Positions 1 to 13,094 of a stretch of 64,000 nucleotides of DNA are shown piece by piece. The DNA comes from Echinometra lucunter (taxonomy: Eukaryota > Echinodermata > Echinoidea > Camarodonta > Echinometridae), in assembly GCA_029962745.1 (NCBI GenBank), contig CM057158.1:685464-749463 (forward strand). The letters are read 5' to 3'. The translations under genes and the position numbers were made by a program. Position 1 is the first letter of the stretch. Each line of letters opens with the position of its first letter. Under the pieces are notes generated by a model that had not been told where the DNA came from, ran no database searches, and was given only the letters and a program-made list of their open reading frames with translations.

Positions 1-394
1 AAGAGTAACACGAAATACAAGAATAAGCAATGATATTTGATTTTCAGTAAAAGAAACAGAAAACAGAAGAGAATTGTGATCCCATAATGTTGATATTTTT
101 ACATGAAAATACTTGTTTTGTGTTTGAAGAAAGGAATGTTTATGCTCATAAATTAATCATCTGTTAATAAATTCATCGATTAAACAATGATCAGGTTTTA
201 TGGAATGCCAAAGGGGCATATATGCTGATACAACTGACCAAACTAGTGGCTTTATCATTCAGCTGCGGATGATGATTAGGGTAATTTTCGTCTTTTTTTA
301 CGCATGACTGCCTCCTGAAACGCTCCATGATTCTTAATCTGGTGTCATCTTGGCTGCTAATGTCTACTCTTCAATTTGATACCAAATTTTGCAG

Positions 395-754
395 TACCAT
401 GAATCTGATGATGAAAAAAGTGTGGGTGAATGTGGAAAAATTAGTTCTGATTACAGGTGTACCCAAACTTTTGGAGGGCACTGTATATATATATATATAT
501 ATTTATTTATGTATCTTCTCTTTTGTTATCCAGCATACAGTTCTATACTTCTCCACTTGGAAAAAAAACAGAACTGATTTTGGATGGTGCTTTGAAATCC
601 AGTAGATGCTGAAAAGAAAAAGAAATCACAGACCTGTATTGGGCTCTTGGAAAATCTGTTCATTTTTTCCCTCTTTTTCTTACAGATGTTATTTTATTAA
701 TTTTACAAGTGTTCAGATTGCCTTAATATTTTTGCAATCAAGAAGGATTTTATT
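395..754 (+). CDS. possible last two exons of an upstream plus-strand gene
   Basis: I see a candidate internal exon at 395-465 after an acceptor (ttttgcag) and before a donor (acag|gtgtac). It reads YHESDDEKSVGECGKISSDY and then a split Arg codon. A second acceptor (ttttcttacag) near 685 continues the frame for about 25 residues to a TAG near 754. The acidic, Ser-rich first piece looks like real coding sequence; the second is hydrophobic and less convincing. The following 2.5 kb is AT-rich, free of inverted-repeat elements and ends near an ATTAAA (about 3310), which fits a long 3'UTR. No family is recognised, and the rest of the gene would lie off the left edge. This could also be chance open sequence. 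Confidence 0.3.
483..503. repeat. (TA)n microsatellite
   Basis: An uninterrupted TA dinucleotide run lies just downstream of the candidate donor at 466. Confidence 0.9.
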
Positions 755-3340
755 ACCAGTGATGTAGCTCCTAAACTTGCCAGCTTTTGAAGATATCCTT
801 AAGATAAGAAAAGCAGATTTTTCATCGAATTCTATCTTCTTGTATTGAAAGTTTGGTTTGAAAAAGTTTATAAAGATAGAAATTGTGAAAATCTAGCTAT
901 AAACCTGAATTTATCTGTGATTGTAATAATTGATTCTCAGTTATGATGAATGTTTTTGGAGGTATTTAGATTTATTGCATATTAAGATAGTAGTTAAGTG
1001 TAAAGGAATTTGCTTAACATGGTTGTCATCATTTTCATGATCATTTTCATTAGTATCATCTTAATCATCACCATTGCCACATCTTCATCATCATCATCAT
1101 CATCATCGTCATCATCATCAGCTTTGTCATCACCATCATCATCATTGCTATCGTCATCACCACCATCATCATTGCTATCATCATCACCATCATCATCATT
1201 ACTATCACTGATTTTCATTGTGATTTAAGTTCATGCTCCTTGTTAAAGCAAAACTTAATAGAATGGAAGCAAGGGTACTAATATGCCTTGATAATTGACT
1301 GTTTGTTCATGAATGATGAGATGATATCAATGCTAAATATGTTACATTCTCTTTCCATAATTACATTCCAAACTAGAATGGACACCTTTGTATGGACGAG
1401 TATTTATTTGTTATATTATCTGCCTTTTACCAAATTTTCTAATTGTCCGTCCATCTTCTGTCATATAATATTGATAGTATTCACTATTCACTCAGTATAA
1501 GAAATGAATTGGTATTGAGAAGATTACTTGATGAATTTGTTATTAACATGTTCTCTATTTATTTATATCTTGATATGTTGAATGCACTGGATTATATAAG
1601 ATGTAGAGTGTTCCAATTGTCTAAATTTCAATTTACCAGAATTCGTAAATGCATATAAAATGTATAATGAATGATTGATGTACTCTTGGTTTATTTCTGA
1701 TTGATATGATAGATTTCATTATGTAAAGTACAACATGATTTGAATTCTATGTATATTTGATTACAAAGTTGGTCAAACTCATTTTTCTTTGATATAGGTA
1801 CATAAAATGAAGACATTTTAATATGTTTTAAAATGGTATGAAATGGTTTGAATCGAGGGCAGTGATGATTTTTTTTAGTGTGTATGTCAGGAAATTTGTG
1901 TCAAAAGGTATATTTGAATTGCCTCATGCAGAAGAAATGGGCATAGGTTTTAAAAGAAAATACTCTATCCTTTTAACAAGCACCTTGGGAATGCTTAAAA
2001 GTTTCATATGTAAGTGACCAAAATTTAGCTGCCAAATTTTTTTAATGTATTTAGTAACGTGTAGACTATAAGGAGTACCAAATTTTGAGCTGCACTTAAT
2101 AGAAAAGACTGAAATAAAAGTAAATTGCTCATATGTATTGTTCATGTGGCAGCCCTTTTCCATATTACAAGCCTCTGCCTTCTTGGAGCAATAATCTATT
2201 TTTTTATATTATTAGGTGCTACAGACTTACTTCCCTGGGTCATTCATAATATGCATGCAAAGGAAATACAATCAAGCTTGCCCCATAGACCCATTCACTA
2301 ATGTTTTCAATTTATGCAACTATTCTGTTTACCTGTTTAATGCATAATGGCATCTGAATAGATGGAGCATTCTTTAATTGTTGCTGTGTCACAAAAGCCT
2401 CTGACAAGCTTCTTAGTTTTCAAGAGGAATTTTGTTCAGATTTATGCATAAAATTGGTGAACAAGTCTATTAGGCCAAGAGGTATTACCCTCCCCCCTTT
2501 TTTTAAATAAATTTTGTGAAATCAGTGATTTGGAAAATGTTTCAAAACATAAATCAAGTACATTTAAGCTAATAGAATTAATACTAGTAGCACCTTAAAA
2601 TGCATGATGTGTAATTTTAAGTGAAAAGCTGTTTTGTATTGTGCCTTAATTTTTTATGGATTATAAACCTTGATTAGTGTTGGTAATGAAATGAGAAATG
2701 CAAGAATTTTCCAAGGTGCTTTTTTTTCTTCAATGATTTTATAACATTCCAACGACTTATCAATATTCCATTACACATACCACCTTCCAGAAAATCAGTA
2801 TTTCATCACCAACACCGACATCATTTTATTAATACTAAGAATATGAAGCTCATGTATAACATGGTAGAGTGGAATATATACACATGTATGGGATTAAAAG
2901 GGGAAAAAAAATGTTCTTTGATTTGTGTTGTTTATGTTCTCTTTGGTTTTGTTCCACGTACATTCTCTAACCTAGAATTACATGTATATTCTCATTCCTT
3001 CAAATATCTTTCTTCACATTTCGTTTCATTCAGTTACATAATATTAATGTATTTATACATTTATATACTCTTTTTGTTGCTTTTGTAATTAAGAAGCCTT
3101 ATTGTACAAAGGAAGATGAATTTACATATTTATGATTCTTAATGGAAGTGATGGACCAAGAATTAATTTGTTAAATAAGAATTTTTCTTTTAGATAGAAA
3201 GTGTATATATGTGTCTTTGCCAATCTATATCTGTAAATACTTGTATTATTTAAATGCATTGTAAACTATGTTCTAGAATAGATACGTTCATGGACAGTGT
3301 TCTTGTACAATTAAATTGCAATGAATGAGACTGAAATCAA
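755..3340 (+). other. AT-rich non-coding stretch, possible 3'UTR
   Basis: No convincing exon or inverted-repeat element is visible over 2.5 kb. The sequence is AT-rich, contains one long CAT/TCA microsatellite and ends near ATTAAA at about 3310. It would suit a long 3'UTR of the candidate gene at the left edge, but this rests on composition alone. Confidence 0.3.
1025..1222. repeat. (TCA/ATC)n trinucleotide microsatellite
   Basis: About 200 bp of imperfect TCA/ATC repeats with occasional CAC, GTC and TTG interruptions. It produces poly-Ser frames on one strand and poly-Asp frames on the other. These are not genes. Confidence 0.95.
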
Positions 3341-3418
3341 CATCAGTTATGTGTCAAATTGTATTTATTTTCTCTTAAATAGATATTTCAACATATAGAT
3401 ATAAAACAATATTCAAGA

Positions 3419-3556
3419 GCCCCGTTTCATAAAACTTGCTAACAATAACAAAGTTAGAATAACTGTTATGAGCTACTGAATTCCTTGCATCTGATTGGCT
3501 GCAAGCAAATTTGTCATGGAAATGTTATTGATAACAAGTTTAATTAAATGGGGCCC
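3419..3556. mobile_element. MITE-like element, GCCCCGTTTCAT family, copy 1
   Basis: The left end reads gccccgtttcataaaacttg and the right end, reverse-complemented, reads gggccccatttaattaaact, so the roughly 138-bp element has terminal inverted repeats of about 30 bp. A second copy with the same internal core (ccttgcatctgattg) lies at 32897-33045 in a CEP192 intron. It has no coding capacity. Confidence 0.8.
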
Positions 3557-3925
3557 AGTATTTATTAAGAGAAACTTGAGTTCTGGGCTGAGGTGTAAGA
3601 TACAGTAGCATTCTCAGTCTTTTTGACATCACTTTGGAAGAATATCTCTGTAGAAATGTCCCTTGAAAAGGATTTTTCTTCAAATGCCCTCATACAATAC
3701 ATATGGCAAGAAGCAGCTCGAGTGACTGGTCCCCGAATATTTGTGTATAGTCCCGTATACCCATTTCTGTGTGTAATGCCATGTGCTTTCCAACAAGACT
3801 GAGTTGATTTTTTATCATGATTTGAAAAAACAACAACTCATTTTTATTTACTTCCTAATCAACTTTTCCCAATTGTTTTGAAACAGTTTCACATTATAAT
3901 CGCATGACCAGAACTCAAATTCATA

Positions 3926-4344
3926 TTTAACCCATTCGTGACAGGAATTATTTAAAGCCTATTTTGATCAGCTTTTATTCTTCAAATTGGCAACACCAAC
4001 ATTTTTATTTTATTGCTATATTTTTCTTATAAAACGTCATGCATCTGAAATGAATATAAATTGACAGAAATTATGATGAGAAGTCAAAAAAATGCCAATT
4101 TGCAGGGGAAAACAGTGATTTTAAACTTTCTATCACATTGCCAATGTAAGGATTTTAATGCTTATTTTTCCTTTAAAAAATTTTCAGCATCAAACAACGA
4201 ATATTGACGCAACCAAAATGGGCACAGTTTGTGTAGAATTTTTTGCTCTTTCTGCTCATGTATTTGGTATGATTTTTAGGGCTTTGTATCAAAAGATATT
4301 AGGCCAAACCACAAAATGTGGACCTCTGTCATGAATGGGTTAAA
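3926..4344. mobile_element. MITE-like element with TTTAACCCATTC termini
   Basis: The left terminus is tttaacccattcgtgacagg. The right terminus, reverse-complemented, is gtttaacccattcatgacag, which gives an inverted repeat of about 20 bp around a 420-bp AT-rich interior without coding potential. It is a non-autonomous DNA-transposon type; the family is not identified. Confidence 0.75.
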
Positions 4345-5531
4345 CTGGAATGCAGAAAGGTAGAGTAAACTATACATATCAAAATACCCAAAGAAGTTAA
4401 GCAACAGAACATTTAACATGTCATGGATACACGAAATAAGCCAACAAAAAAAAAAAAAAAACATATAAAAGGGATAACTAGGAAGAGAACTGTCCTCACA
4501 TTACTATACACATGACTTGATAAACTACATGTAGCTGGCATTTAGTTGTCAGACTTAGAGTGAATTAATGATGGAAAGCACACATGGAGATATCAACATC
4601 AGATTATCAAGAGTCAGAAAATATAAATTTTTATTCAAATTCCTATTAGAATTCTGGGCATTAAGGCACACTTCATGATGGTACATGTATAAGAATGGAA
4701 TGAGAGATCATTTAGGAACAGTGCATTGGCTTTGCATCAGTTAAAGGCATTGGCTAACTTTGTGAGTAGCTGATTTAAAAAATTCTCAAACTAAGATAAA
4801 ACATGTGTATGAGTACTTGTATTTGTACTCAAAAACCCTGAAACCAACCATAATTTGGAATGAAAAAGTGTAAGTTAGATGCAAACGGCGATTTTATTAT
4901 CCTTTGTCTCATGAGACAATCACTAAGAGGACCACTTTGCTTGAATTTGAAAATGCCGTTATGTGCCTCCCGCCGCGTGATTCGCCAATACACACAGTAC
5001 GGTAAGGTGAGTCATATGTGCATGTGCACTCCTTATGTCTATTCGGTGCAACCGACCCTCGTATAATTTTCAAACATTGGTTTACATTTTTGATATTTAA
5101 AAATACTTCCTGTGGATATTATACTTTGAAACTTTCAGACTGGTATTTTTACACTATAACCCTTATGTTTATCCCATTTTCAAGTAACAAAACAAGATTT
5201 TTTAAAATCATAACAATGTTAACCAATGTCTTTAAACGAATAGAAGAACTATGTGCTACTTCTTAGTACTATATAAGCTTCCATATGCAAAGTTAATTGT
5301 TCAGGTCCAAACGATATGTTTTACCTCCAGATTCCATGGTTTCTAATGATATTAAACTTGTAGTTAATTCAAGATAAAGCTATTTAATTATGCTTTCTTT
5401 AGAGCAATCATAATACATATTATGAAAAACAATTTTCATCATGCTGAATTTATGACTCATCTACGTTTTGCGCCATTTTGTCACATTTTCCTACAAGGTA
5501 TACAGGAGTCCTGCAGAGTCACATGACGAGG
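4345..5531. other. intergenic / 3' flank of the C18orf21 homologue
   Basis: No exon or repeat with clear ends is seen. On the minus strand an ATTAAA (about 5388-5383) lies about 145 bp past the stop codon of the C18orf21 homologue and is a plausible polyadenylation signal. Confidence 0.4.
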
Positions 5532-8238
5532 TCATAAGGATGTGAGGAACTTTGACAGAGGTGATTCATTGTTGCTTTGCTGCTCTAGTTTGGCTGATTT
5601 CAGCATTGTCTGAAGCTGTCTGTATTTGTCTTTCTTGGCGCTTCTACTGGATCTACCTGATGGACTGGGTTTGACATCACCACTACTTGATAAAAAAATA
5701 ATGAAGATAAAAAATGAAAAAGAAATGAATGAATGAATGAAAGTAAGAAAGAAGTACCAGGTATCCAAATGAATCTTCCATTTGCTCTTTTTTTCTCTTC
5801 ATGTTCACTAAGCTCTTCAGTTGAATGAGATATCACATTCCTTCATCACTTGAAAATAATGAAAGGTATTACAAATTATTACACACTTGATGAAAATGCC
5901 ACATATTAAAAGTGGTATATAACAGCCAAAGAATGAAAAAAAAAAATAGTAATCTGTACTTTTGAATGAAACACTTTTTCCCACATTCAAAGATAAACAA
6001 CTTCTACATAAGTAACTCACCCATAAACTGGCTTCCTTGGAGTTGATGCTAGAGAAGTATTGCTTGAGGAAGAATGTCTTTTCTGCTTTTTGGATGGTGG
6101 ACTAGTGATGAAGAGAGTGAGAGAAAGAGAGAGAAAAGTCACTACCACTTTCCAATAGTTCTGTTTTATTTCTACACAATCATACACAATAATCATGTTA
6201 ACTTTGCTAGACATTCATAGCTAAAATGTTTGGAAAGGATGCTACAAGGAATATCAAAGTCATTTTCCTTTCATGATTACTGTCATCATTATAATCATTG
6301 TCATGAGACATAATTGTATTCCACATTATTTACAATGAGTGTGCCTTCGTCATACTTAGAAAAGGCATAAAATACCTGGCAAATACACTAACCTTAAGAA
6401 ATTCCCTGAACTTGATGATTTTGCCAATTTGGAGAATGGATCATTGGATGCTGACTTTCTTTTCCGTTTCCTGGATGTTGACCTACCACTAGAAATAAAC
6501 AAAACATTCCCTTATTTTCATGCATTTTTTTTTGGAATAGTACTCCGGTTTGCAACGGCTGTATTTTCATTTAATTACATGTCTAATGTTGAAGTATCTT
6601 CTTTACGATGTATACCCAAATGCAATGTGTCCGGACAGGTTGAGAATCCAAATAGTCAATTTAAAACGGCTATTTAAAGAACTTTACAAGCAATATTTTT
6701 TTTAATTTTCTGACACTTGTGTTAGACAATATTATAGAGAACAAATATTGATAATGATGAGTGCTATTCAATGAACAGTTTTTGTTGAATCCAAAGACAA
6801 AAGAGAAGGCTTCATTTTTTTTTTGGTCAAGTGTCCGAACACACAACCCTTATCCTACATTTTGTGTTACACTGTTGCTTATTCAAAAATGGATTTGTTT
6901 CCCAACTTACAATTTACATATACAAATTTATTCATGTTGAAAAGACAAACAAACAAACACCTACAAATCTTGGAGAAATCCTCTAAGAAGAAAAGTACTA
7001 TTACAGTCCACAGTCTGCCAGGAGGGATTACTCGAAGTTTTGACAATTTACACATTATCCTCTGCAGATTAAAATAAAAGCTACATAATAAGCAAATTTT
7101 TTGTAAACTCTTGAACAATGTAACCAATAATATGTCTTTCACTTTACGCCTTTAGAATTTTCATCTATTGTAATTTTGGAAAAGTGTATATACGCACATA
7201 CAAAATAAAGTGTAGTAAAAAGCTGGAAAATCTAGAGCTATACTGTTTTCATTATCATCACTAACATCATGTAGAAATCGTAAACTCACTTTTGAAATGG
7301 TGCACTTGGTGAAGCATAGCTCTCAGAATCTTGTGGCCTGTCAGATCTTTTGGCACATGGAATTCTATTGGTTTTCTTGCAAAAGCTGCAGCAAATAACC
7401 TGATTATGGAAATGAAATAGAGTTAAGGAAAAATATGAAAGAGACATAAAATTTGTTTAAATCTATGATAAAGGAAAAATCAATAAGTAATTAATCAAAG
7501 CTAATCCATACATTTGAAATATTTATGAACTAAGAGAATGGTTGGAGTGGTAATTTTATGTTTCAAACCATGAAAATATATTGTAAAATAAAATTATGCA
7601 ATGTCCTTGACAAAGAAAACATAAAGCTCAGCTTTTTAAAATACTGCTTGTAAATGAGTACATTTTCTTACGAGAACATTTTTGCTGTTTATCCATCTCT
7701 TGACTTTTTTCCTCTGAGCAGAAGTGAGTGCGCCCTCCCTTGGATTTTCAAGTCTTCTCTTTAGACGCTCAATCTCTCTTGTTATTCGAGGTCTTGGACT
7801 AAGCTTGACTCTACACAGGCCTGGTTGCAAGGGACTGTGACAGTGTGTGCAGTGTTGAGGTGCAGCTTTACAGAAAAAAAAAAGAAAAAATAAGACACAA
7901 TATTCAGACCTTTGTGGGTTAATCTATACAAAAAATCTTAATAAGGATTGGAATGTAAAACATCTGGTGTATGTTTTTGATGTACACAAAACAATCTGAG
8001 ACCAAAAATCTGAGACCAAAAATCTTAATACCTTTCCTTTGCACTACTGGAACTTATTGTATCAAAACAATATTGCCACAATCCACAGTCACATAACAGA
8101 TCTCAATATTTATACTTCTCAGTGTAAAATGCTATACTGGAGATATTCCAAGCAGATCATAAAAAGAATAATGTAGTGCAAAAATAGGCAGGGATGATGG
8201 TTGATGAAAAAACAGAAAAAGTGAAACAGAGAGAGAGG

Positions 8239-8276
<38 letters not shown>

Positions 8277-10655
8277 CAGAGGGACAGAGACAGGGAAAGA
8301 GAAAAGGAGAAAGGAAGAGTGAAAGACAGACAGATAGAGGAAGGGAGAGAGAGAAGGCCTGAGAAAGCATCAGATAGTATAATGCTGTCTTTACAGCCTA
8401 CTTACCATTCTGTTTGGTTGTTGTTGAGTTGTGTAGCTTGGATCTGAAATCAATATTTAAACAAACAAAGAAAAGCTGTGTGTGTATATGTATCTCTCAT
8501 TATGATATTGATAATACTATGTACCAATTTACAATATGATTAATTCATTTAGTTTCAAAATAAGGCTATCTGCTTCTGCAGATTGAAAATATCAAGCCTA
8601 TTAGTTGTGAATGCATGTACTCATTTGTTTGTTATTACCATCATATGTTTCCAATCAACAAGAAGATATTGCTGATAAACTATAGAGGTTCAAGCCCGAT
8701 ATGGGAGACCCTTTCCCACTTGGGAGACTGTCTCTGGTGTCAGAGAATTTTTTTTCAAGATTTTTAAAAAGCTATTTGGGATACATGCTCCCCTTAAGAA
8801 TACCAATATTCTTTATTTAAATTTGCTGCAAAGGAGTTAACTTGGCTCAAATTAAAATGTGATAAAACAGATTCTTCATGAAAAATTACTCCTTTTTACT
8901 GTCTACTTGAAGAATTCACCATTTGCTTTTGTTTTCAACAAATATTTGTTATGATTCACATTTTGTTACGATTTAATGCACATGATAACCACACCAGACA
9001 TTTATACATCAACTACATCAAAATCAGGATAAGATCACACACAGAACAATTGGGCTTCTGACCTCAGTCAGGCCAAAATTTGGCTGGGAGAAACTGGCTT
9101 GTTGTTGTTGGCATTTCTTTTACCCTTTTGTGATCTAAGTCTCCAGTACATACTACAGGAGACTGTCTCTCACCTACCTCTTCTTCTTCTTGAGTTGGTT
9201 TTAATTGGCAATTAGTCACAGCTTACTATTTTTGCAATACACTTATCGATTTTTATATGACATATTTACAATTACATGTTATAATCAAATGATTATTGTT
9301 AGGTTTTTTTCTCCCTTTTTTATACTTTTTCATTTTTCTTTAAAGTTGGCTGGACTTGTATAGATGGCGCTTCAACCAGCCTAGTTGCGAATAGACCAAC
9401 ATCATACTGACAACTACGAAAAACTACTGCATGCACTGACCAAACCTATGGACCAAACACTGACCCAGCCTCACTATTATATACACCGACCCTATATAGC
9501 CCTGCACGAGCACTGCAACTGCGACACTGCTTTGTGTGTGGCTTCTTCATCCCTATGGTGTGTGTGTTATGCATCACCATCGCATCACATCATACACAAG
9601 AGTGAGTGAGAGCGAACCTAAAACCTTTCGCCGAAGCTGGGAAATGGTCATGGCACTGCACAGTGGGAAGCAATATCTATACACCACGTCCGGCCAACTT
9701 TAAGAAAAATCATGAAAGAAATAAATTTGGGGTGAAACGGCGCTTAGTTCAATGATTCAACAGACTACCCTATGCAGCTATCAACACACCTTCCCTCACT
9801 ACTTTCCAGGCGGCTGCCTTCCCAGCTATCAGAAGTTTGCAGCCACCTGCTGGACTTCGGTTACTGTAAACCAAATGGCCATGTTTTTACTTACACCCTC
9901 CACTTTTTATTGTAAATACCCTCCAACGTCACTGTCGGCCATTGACTTTACATGCACCCCATCCCAGTTTAGCTTCCAGAATGAGCTGCAAAAGGGATTA
10001 ACTCTTCAAGGTTCAAGGTTGTAACTGCGCTTACGCTGTAACGCGAGTCATCTCAAATTTGGCCATGCGCCTGCAACTGCATACAGCATGCAGCATTAAC
10101 TTAGGCTTCACAAGCTCAAAGCAAAAGCAACCAAGATAAAAGTAAAAGCACAAGAAAATTAGTGTATGGCATAATCATGATCCAAGTCCCCCCTCATTCA
10201 CTCTGCACAGTAGCGGTTTATTGCATCAGTGTATATGGCCTAGAGTATGGCTATCTATGCCTGGCCTTCTTTCCACCTCACGCGCACCCGAGTGTGTGCA
10301 TACACACTGAATGAGAAGGGACTTAGATGTAACGTTATATCATGATTAGGCCAAAATCATTATCAGTAAGCAAATGACGCTAGTTCCTATAGATGGTAAT
10401 TATTCAATTTTTTGTATAGATCTACTTAGTTTACGCCAACAATGAACTACACAAATTTTGAATATAACAGTTACAACATAAAAGGCAACGTGTGGGACAG
10501 GACAGAAAAAAAAATCTTTTTTTTTCCCGACAAGTCATTACTACTTACATTAAACTTCTAGCCAAGTTTGGACTTGCTAATTCATACAGCCGGGATGAAG
10601 CTTGTAAAAATGATGTCTGAAACTGTCTTTGGGCAATGATATTACGAAAAGACAT
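5532..10655 (-). CDS. C18orf21: C18orf21 homologue (UPF0711 family), seven coding exons
   Basis: Coding exons in order on the minus strand are 10655-10549, 8443-8406, 7865-7672, 7399-7290, 6488-6393, 6101-6021 and 5685-5532. All boundaries are GT-AG, the phases agree, and the total is 780 nt = 259 residues plus stop. The vertebrate protein is about 220 residues. The protein has a short helical N-terminus (FLQASSRLYELASPNLARSL), then a zinc-ribbon-like pair of CxxC motifs (Cys54/57 and Cys117/120) flanking a basic helical segment with INSKNVL. A Ser/Lys-rich tail ends in SPLSKFLTSL, like the vertebrate FLSSL terminus. These features place it with human C18orf21, which the literature links to RNase MRP and pre-rRNA processing; that role here is inferred from homology. 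The exon-5 acceptor has a second AG 6 nt downstream, so two-residue variation is possible. The large first intron holds an inverted-repeat element. Confidence 0.9.
6629..6850. mobile_element. MITE-like element, TGTCCGGACAGG family, copy 1
   Basis: The left end is gtgtccggacaggttgagaa and the right end carries tcaagtgtccgaacacacaa, so the ends are inverted. The interior is shared almost base for base with the copy at 21367-21581 (caaagacaaa...gaaggcttcattttt and gacaatattatagagaacaa). It lies in intron 4 of the C18orf21 homologue. Confidence 0.8.
8225..8360. repeat. GA-rich simple repeat
   Basis: Imperfect GA and GACA repeats lie just upstream of the 38-nt exon 2 acceptor region. The purine-rich strand is plus, so the transcribed minus strand is CT-rich. 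Confidence 0.85.
9331..9712. mobile_element. MITE-like element with AAAGTTGGCYGGAC ends
   Basis: The left end is tttctttaaagttggctgga. The right end, reverse-complemented, is ttcttaaagttggccggacg, and both continue into a tatagat segment. This gives inverted ends of about 30 bp around 320 bp of non-coding interior in intron 1 of the C18orf21 homologue. Confidence 0.7.
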
Positions 10656-10671
10656 TTTTTAGAATAAAACT

Positions 10672-11687
10672 CCGGGGGCCTGCTTTCTGGAAATCAACGC
10701 CAAGTTAGTCATATCTTTGTCCGCCAACTACGGAGATGACTCTGATCTTGCTAAACCGTTTCACGAAGAGCATGCTAGCTAAATATCTCGTGAATCGATG
10801 TTGAAATGTGACAACACATAGCCTTGATCACAATAACACGTATATTTTGTAAAAGAATTTTATCAAAACTGCAATTATTTGAGTGAACTGGTGAGTGCAA
10901 AGATTAGAAATAGTAGCAAGGGGTTATAGATACAAGATATTTTCAAAGAAGGCTGATTACACCAAAGAAAAACTTATAAAATTCTGTTTTTAGTAATTAA
11001 GTTAATTATCATTTTGATCGTAAGATGGGTACCCCCGGGACACTAGATTTGCAAAATAAACCCTTACGTTCATGATCGGAAAAAAGGAGGCAAATTAAAT
11101 ATTTATCCAGCGTCATGTCTTGACCAAAACGTTGATATGCATAATTTTGGTTAATTACAAGCTGAAATATGTCTCATAAAAGTATTTTGTTTCAAAATCT
11201 ACGATATAAAAATTATCTTTGAATAAATATGGGTCTGAAATTTACAGACTATCCCTTTGACTATGCCTTGCCTGACGTGGCAGAATTGCGTTCTTTTGTG
11301 AGATGTTACAATCACGGGAGAAACCCACTAGAAACCTTTTTTGCAGATCGTTTCATATGAAACATGAAATATAATATTTATACATGAGCAAGGATGAATT
11401 ACTGATTGCAGGAACCCTTAGAAAAGATAGATTTGAATAATTTTTTAAAATCTATGTAGCTTCCATTTTGGCCAGCCATAATCTAGCAAATTAGTGGCAA
11501 GTGATGGCGCTGCATATCAACGAAAAAAGATATGACAGGGTCAGAGGCGTCATAAGTTCTTAGTCGGGATGTTGGCGCTGATCTTGGCAAGCACGGCTTC
11601 GTGAAACACGTAGCAGACAACTAGCCAACTAGCGGCGATCTTAGCTGACAAGTTGACTTATGACGGTTTCGTGAAACAGGCCCCGGT
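10672..11687. mobile_element. inverted-repeat element abutting the C18orf21 start
   Basis: The left edge reads ccgggggcctgctttctgga. The right edge, reverse-complemented, reads ccggggcctgtttcacgaaa, and further imperfect inverted matches follow on both sides (gtttcacgaa, cgccaact). The 1-kb interior shows no transposase-like frame. Its left edge is only about 16 bp from the initiation codon of the C18orf21 homologue, so the 5'UTR and promoter of that gene probably lie in or across this element. Confidence 0.6.
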
Positions 11688-12523
11688 AAGTCCACTTCTT
11701 TCAATCACTTTTCCTAACTACTTCCTATGAGGCGTTCCATACTACTTGCAGACCATGGGATCGGAGACCATGTGAAGTAGTATGAAATGCTAGCCGCGGA
11801 AGAACGCGGTTGAAAGCATATCTATAGAGTCGAATCCTTTCGGGTGGGATCCGTGATCCGATCATGAGTGTGTGTATATAGGAGAAAACATGCAAAACAG
11901 AAGCACCACCATCATCACCACCCCCACTAACAATAACAGCAGCAATTATCACCACCACCACAAAAACAACAACTACCACAATAAAAACAAAGGTTTTTAG
12001 TACAAAGAATACAACACCCGGGAGGGGAAGGGTCTATTTCTTGAAACCGTCGTGGATATTCCACTGAAATGCGTGTTGATAGCAGTCAATGATGTGACAA
12101 TTTTCCATTCTTCATTGTTTACAAATTAAAAATGTAAACAATGTGACATAGTTTGAAGAGTAACTCTTCAGTGTTTTGTTAATACACGATTGCATCAATG
12201 ACTAACCACTGGACAAATAGATAGAAAACGAGCATTATTCCTTCTATGATATTCTTTCCCCGTGTGAACTGGCCAAATATTTCCACCTTTAAAAAAAATC
12301 AGTCATGTCCATGGGGGACATTTCATCCAGGTCATTGACCAAAGAAAGAAAGAAAGAACCACTCCTCAAAATGGGCAGAACTCTAAGGCTCGATTTGTTT
12401 CTTTTTATGATCATCCTAGGGGAGGAGGACTGGCCCCATCCACTGAACTAGGCTAGCGGTATGGGGGAGCTGTCCATTGTCAAATACTTACGGGGGGGGG
12501 GGGGGCTCGGGGCTGGAGGCTTC

Positions 12524-12892
12524 ATTTCAATTCAATATATTTATTTCATAAAAATCACAGTAGTGAGTTAATATACTGAAAAGAGTGAGGATCTATAACA
12601 CCCTGAAAAAGCCAGTGGCTTGACATTAAGGGGGATCCATAACATAATAGAAAGGCATAAAACAACAAAAGTTATAATACAAAGTACAAACATAAAACAA
12701 ATTCACAATACAAAAAACAAAAATATTACAGAAGAACAAGTTATATCACAATTTCTTTGTCGAAAGGATGTCATTGATAGGTGGCTAGAAGGTGCAGCTT
12801 GATTTTGGCTTTAAAAGAATTTACGGTGGTCCAATTTTTAAACAAGCTAGGGTCAAGATTGAAGGAGAATTGACCTAATATATTATAACCTT
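12524..12892 (-). pseudogene. 3' end of a degraded non-LTR retrotransposon
   Basis: Read on the minus strand, the piece ends a frame with NSFKAKIKLHLLATYQ and a stop. That is the usual SFK-x-LK-x-hydrophobic ending of LINE reverse-transcriptase ORFs. About 260 bp of 3'UTR follows and ends in atgaaataaatatattgaat repeats. The 5' part is missing, as expected for 5'-truncated LINE copies. The clade (CR1/jockey-like) is a guess. Confidence 0.6.
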
Positions 12893-13094
12893 TTGGCTAT
12901 TTTTTTTTTTCATTCGGGGGAGTGGATGTAGGCCCTAAAAATGAGCAGGCCACTAGGGTAAAGGCGAACTGCTAAATATATATTTCCGGGGAGGCTCGCG
13001 CGCCTAAAATTTTGAAATTGAAGAGTTGATAAGGCGTCAGCCCCCCCCCCCCCCCCCTCACGAAAATGTATCCTGGAGGTGTGCCTTTGAATAC

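Noticed and set aside
994..1228. poly-Asp and poly-Ser frames
   Set aside because: Translation of the TCA/ATC microsatellite on either strand.
5766..5837. candidate extra exon of the C18orf21 homologue (ISHSTEELSEHEEKKRANG)
   Set aside because: Including it breaks the frame into the last exon, whereas exon 6 (6101-6021) joins 5685-5532 in phase without it.
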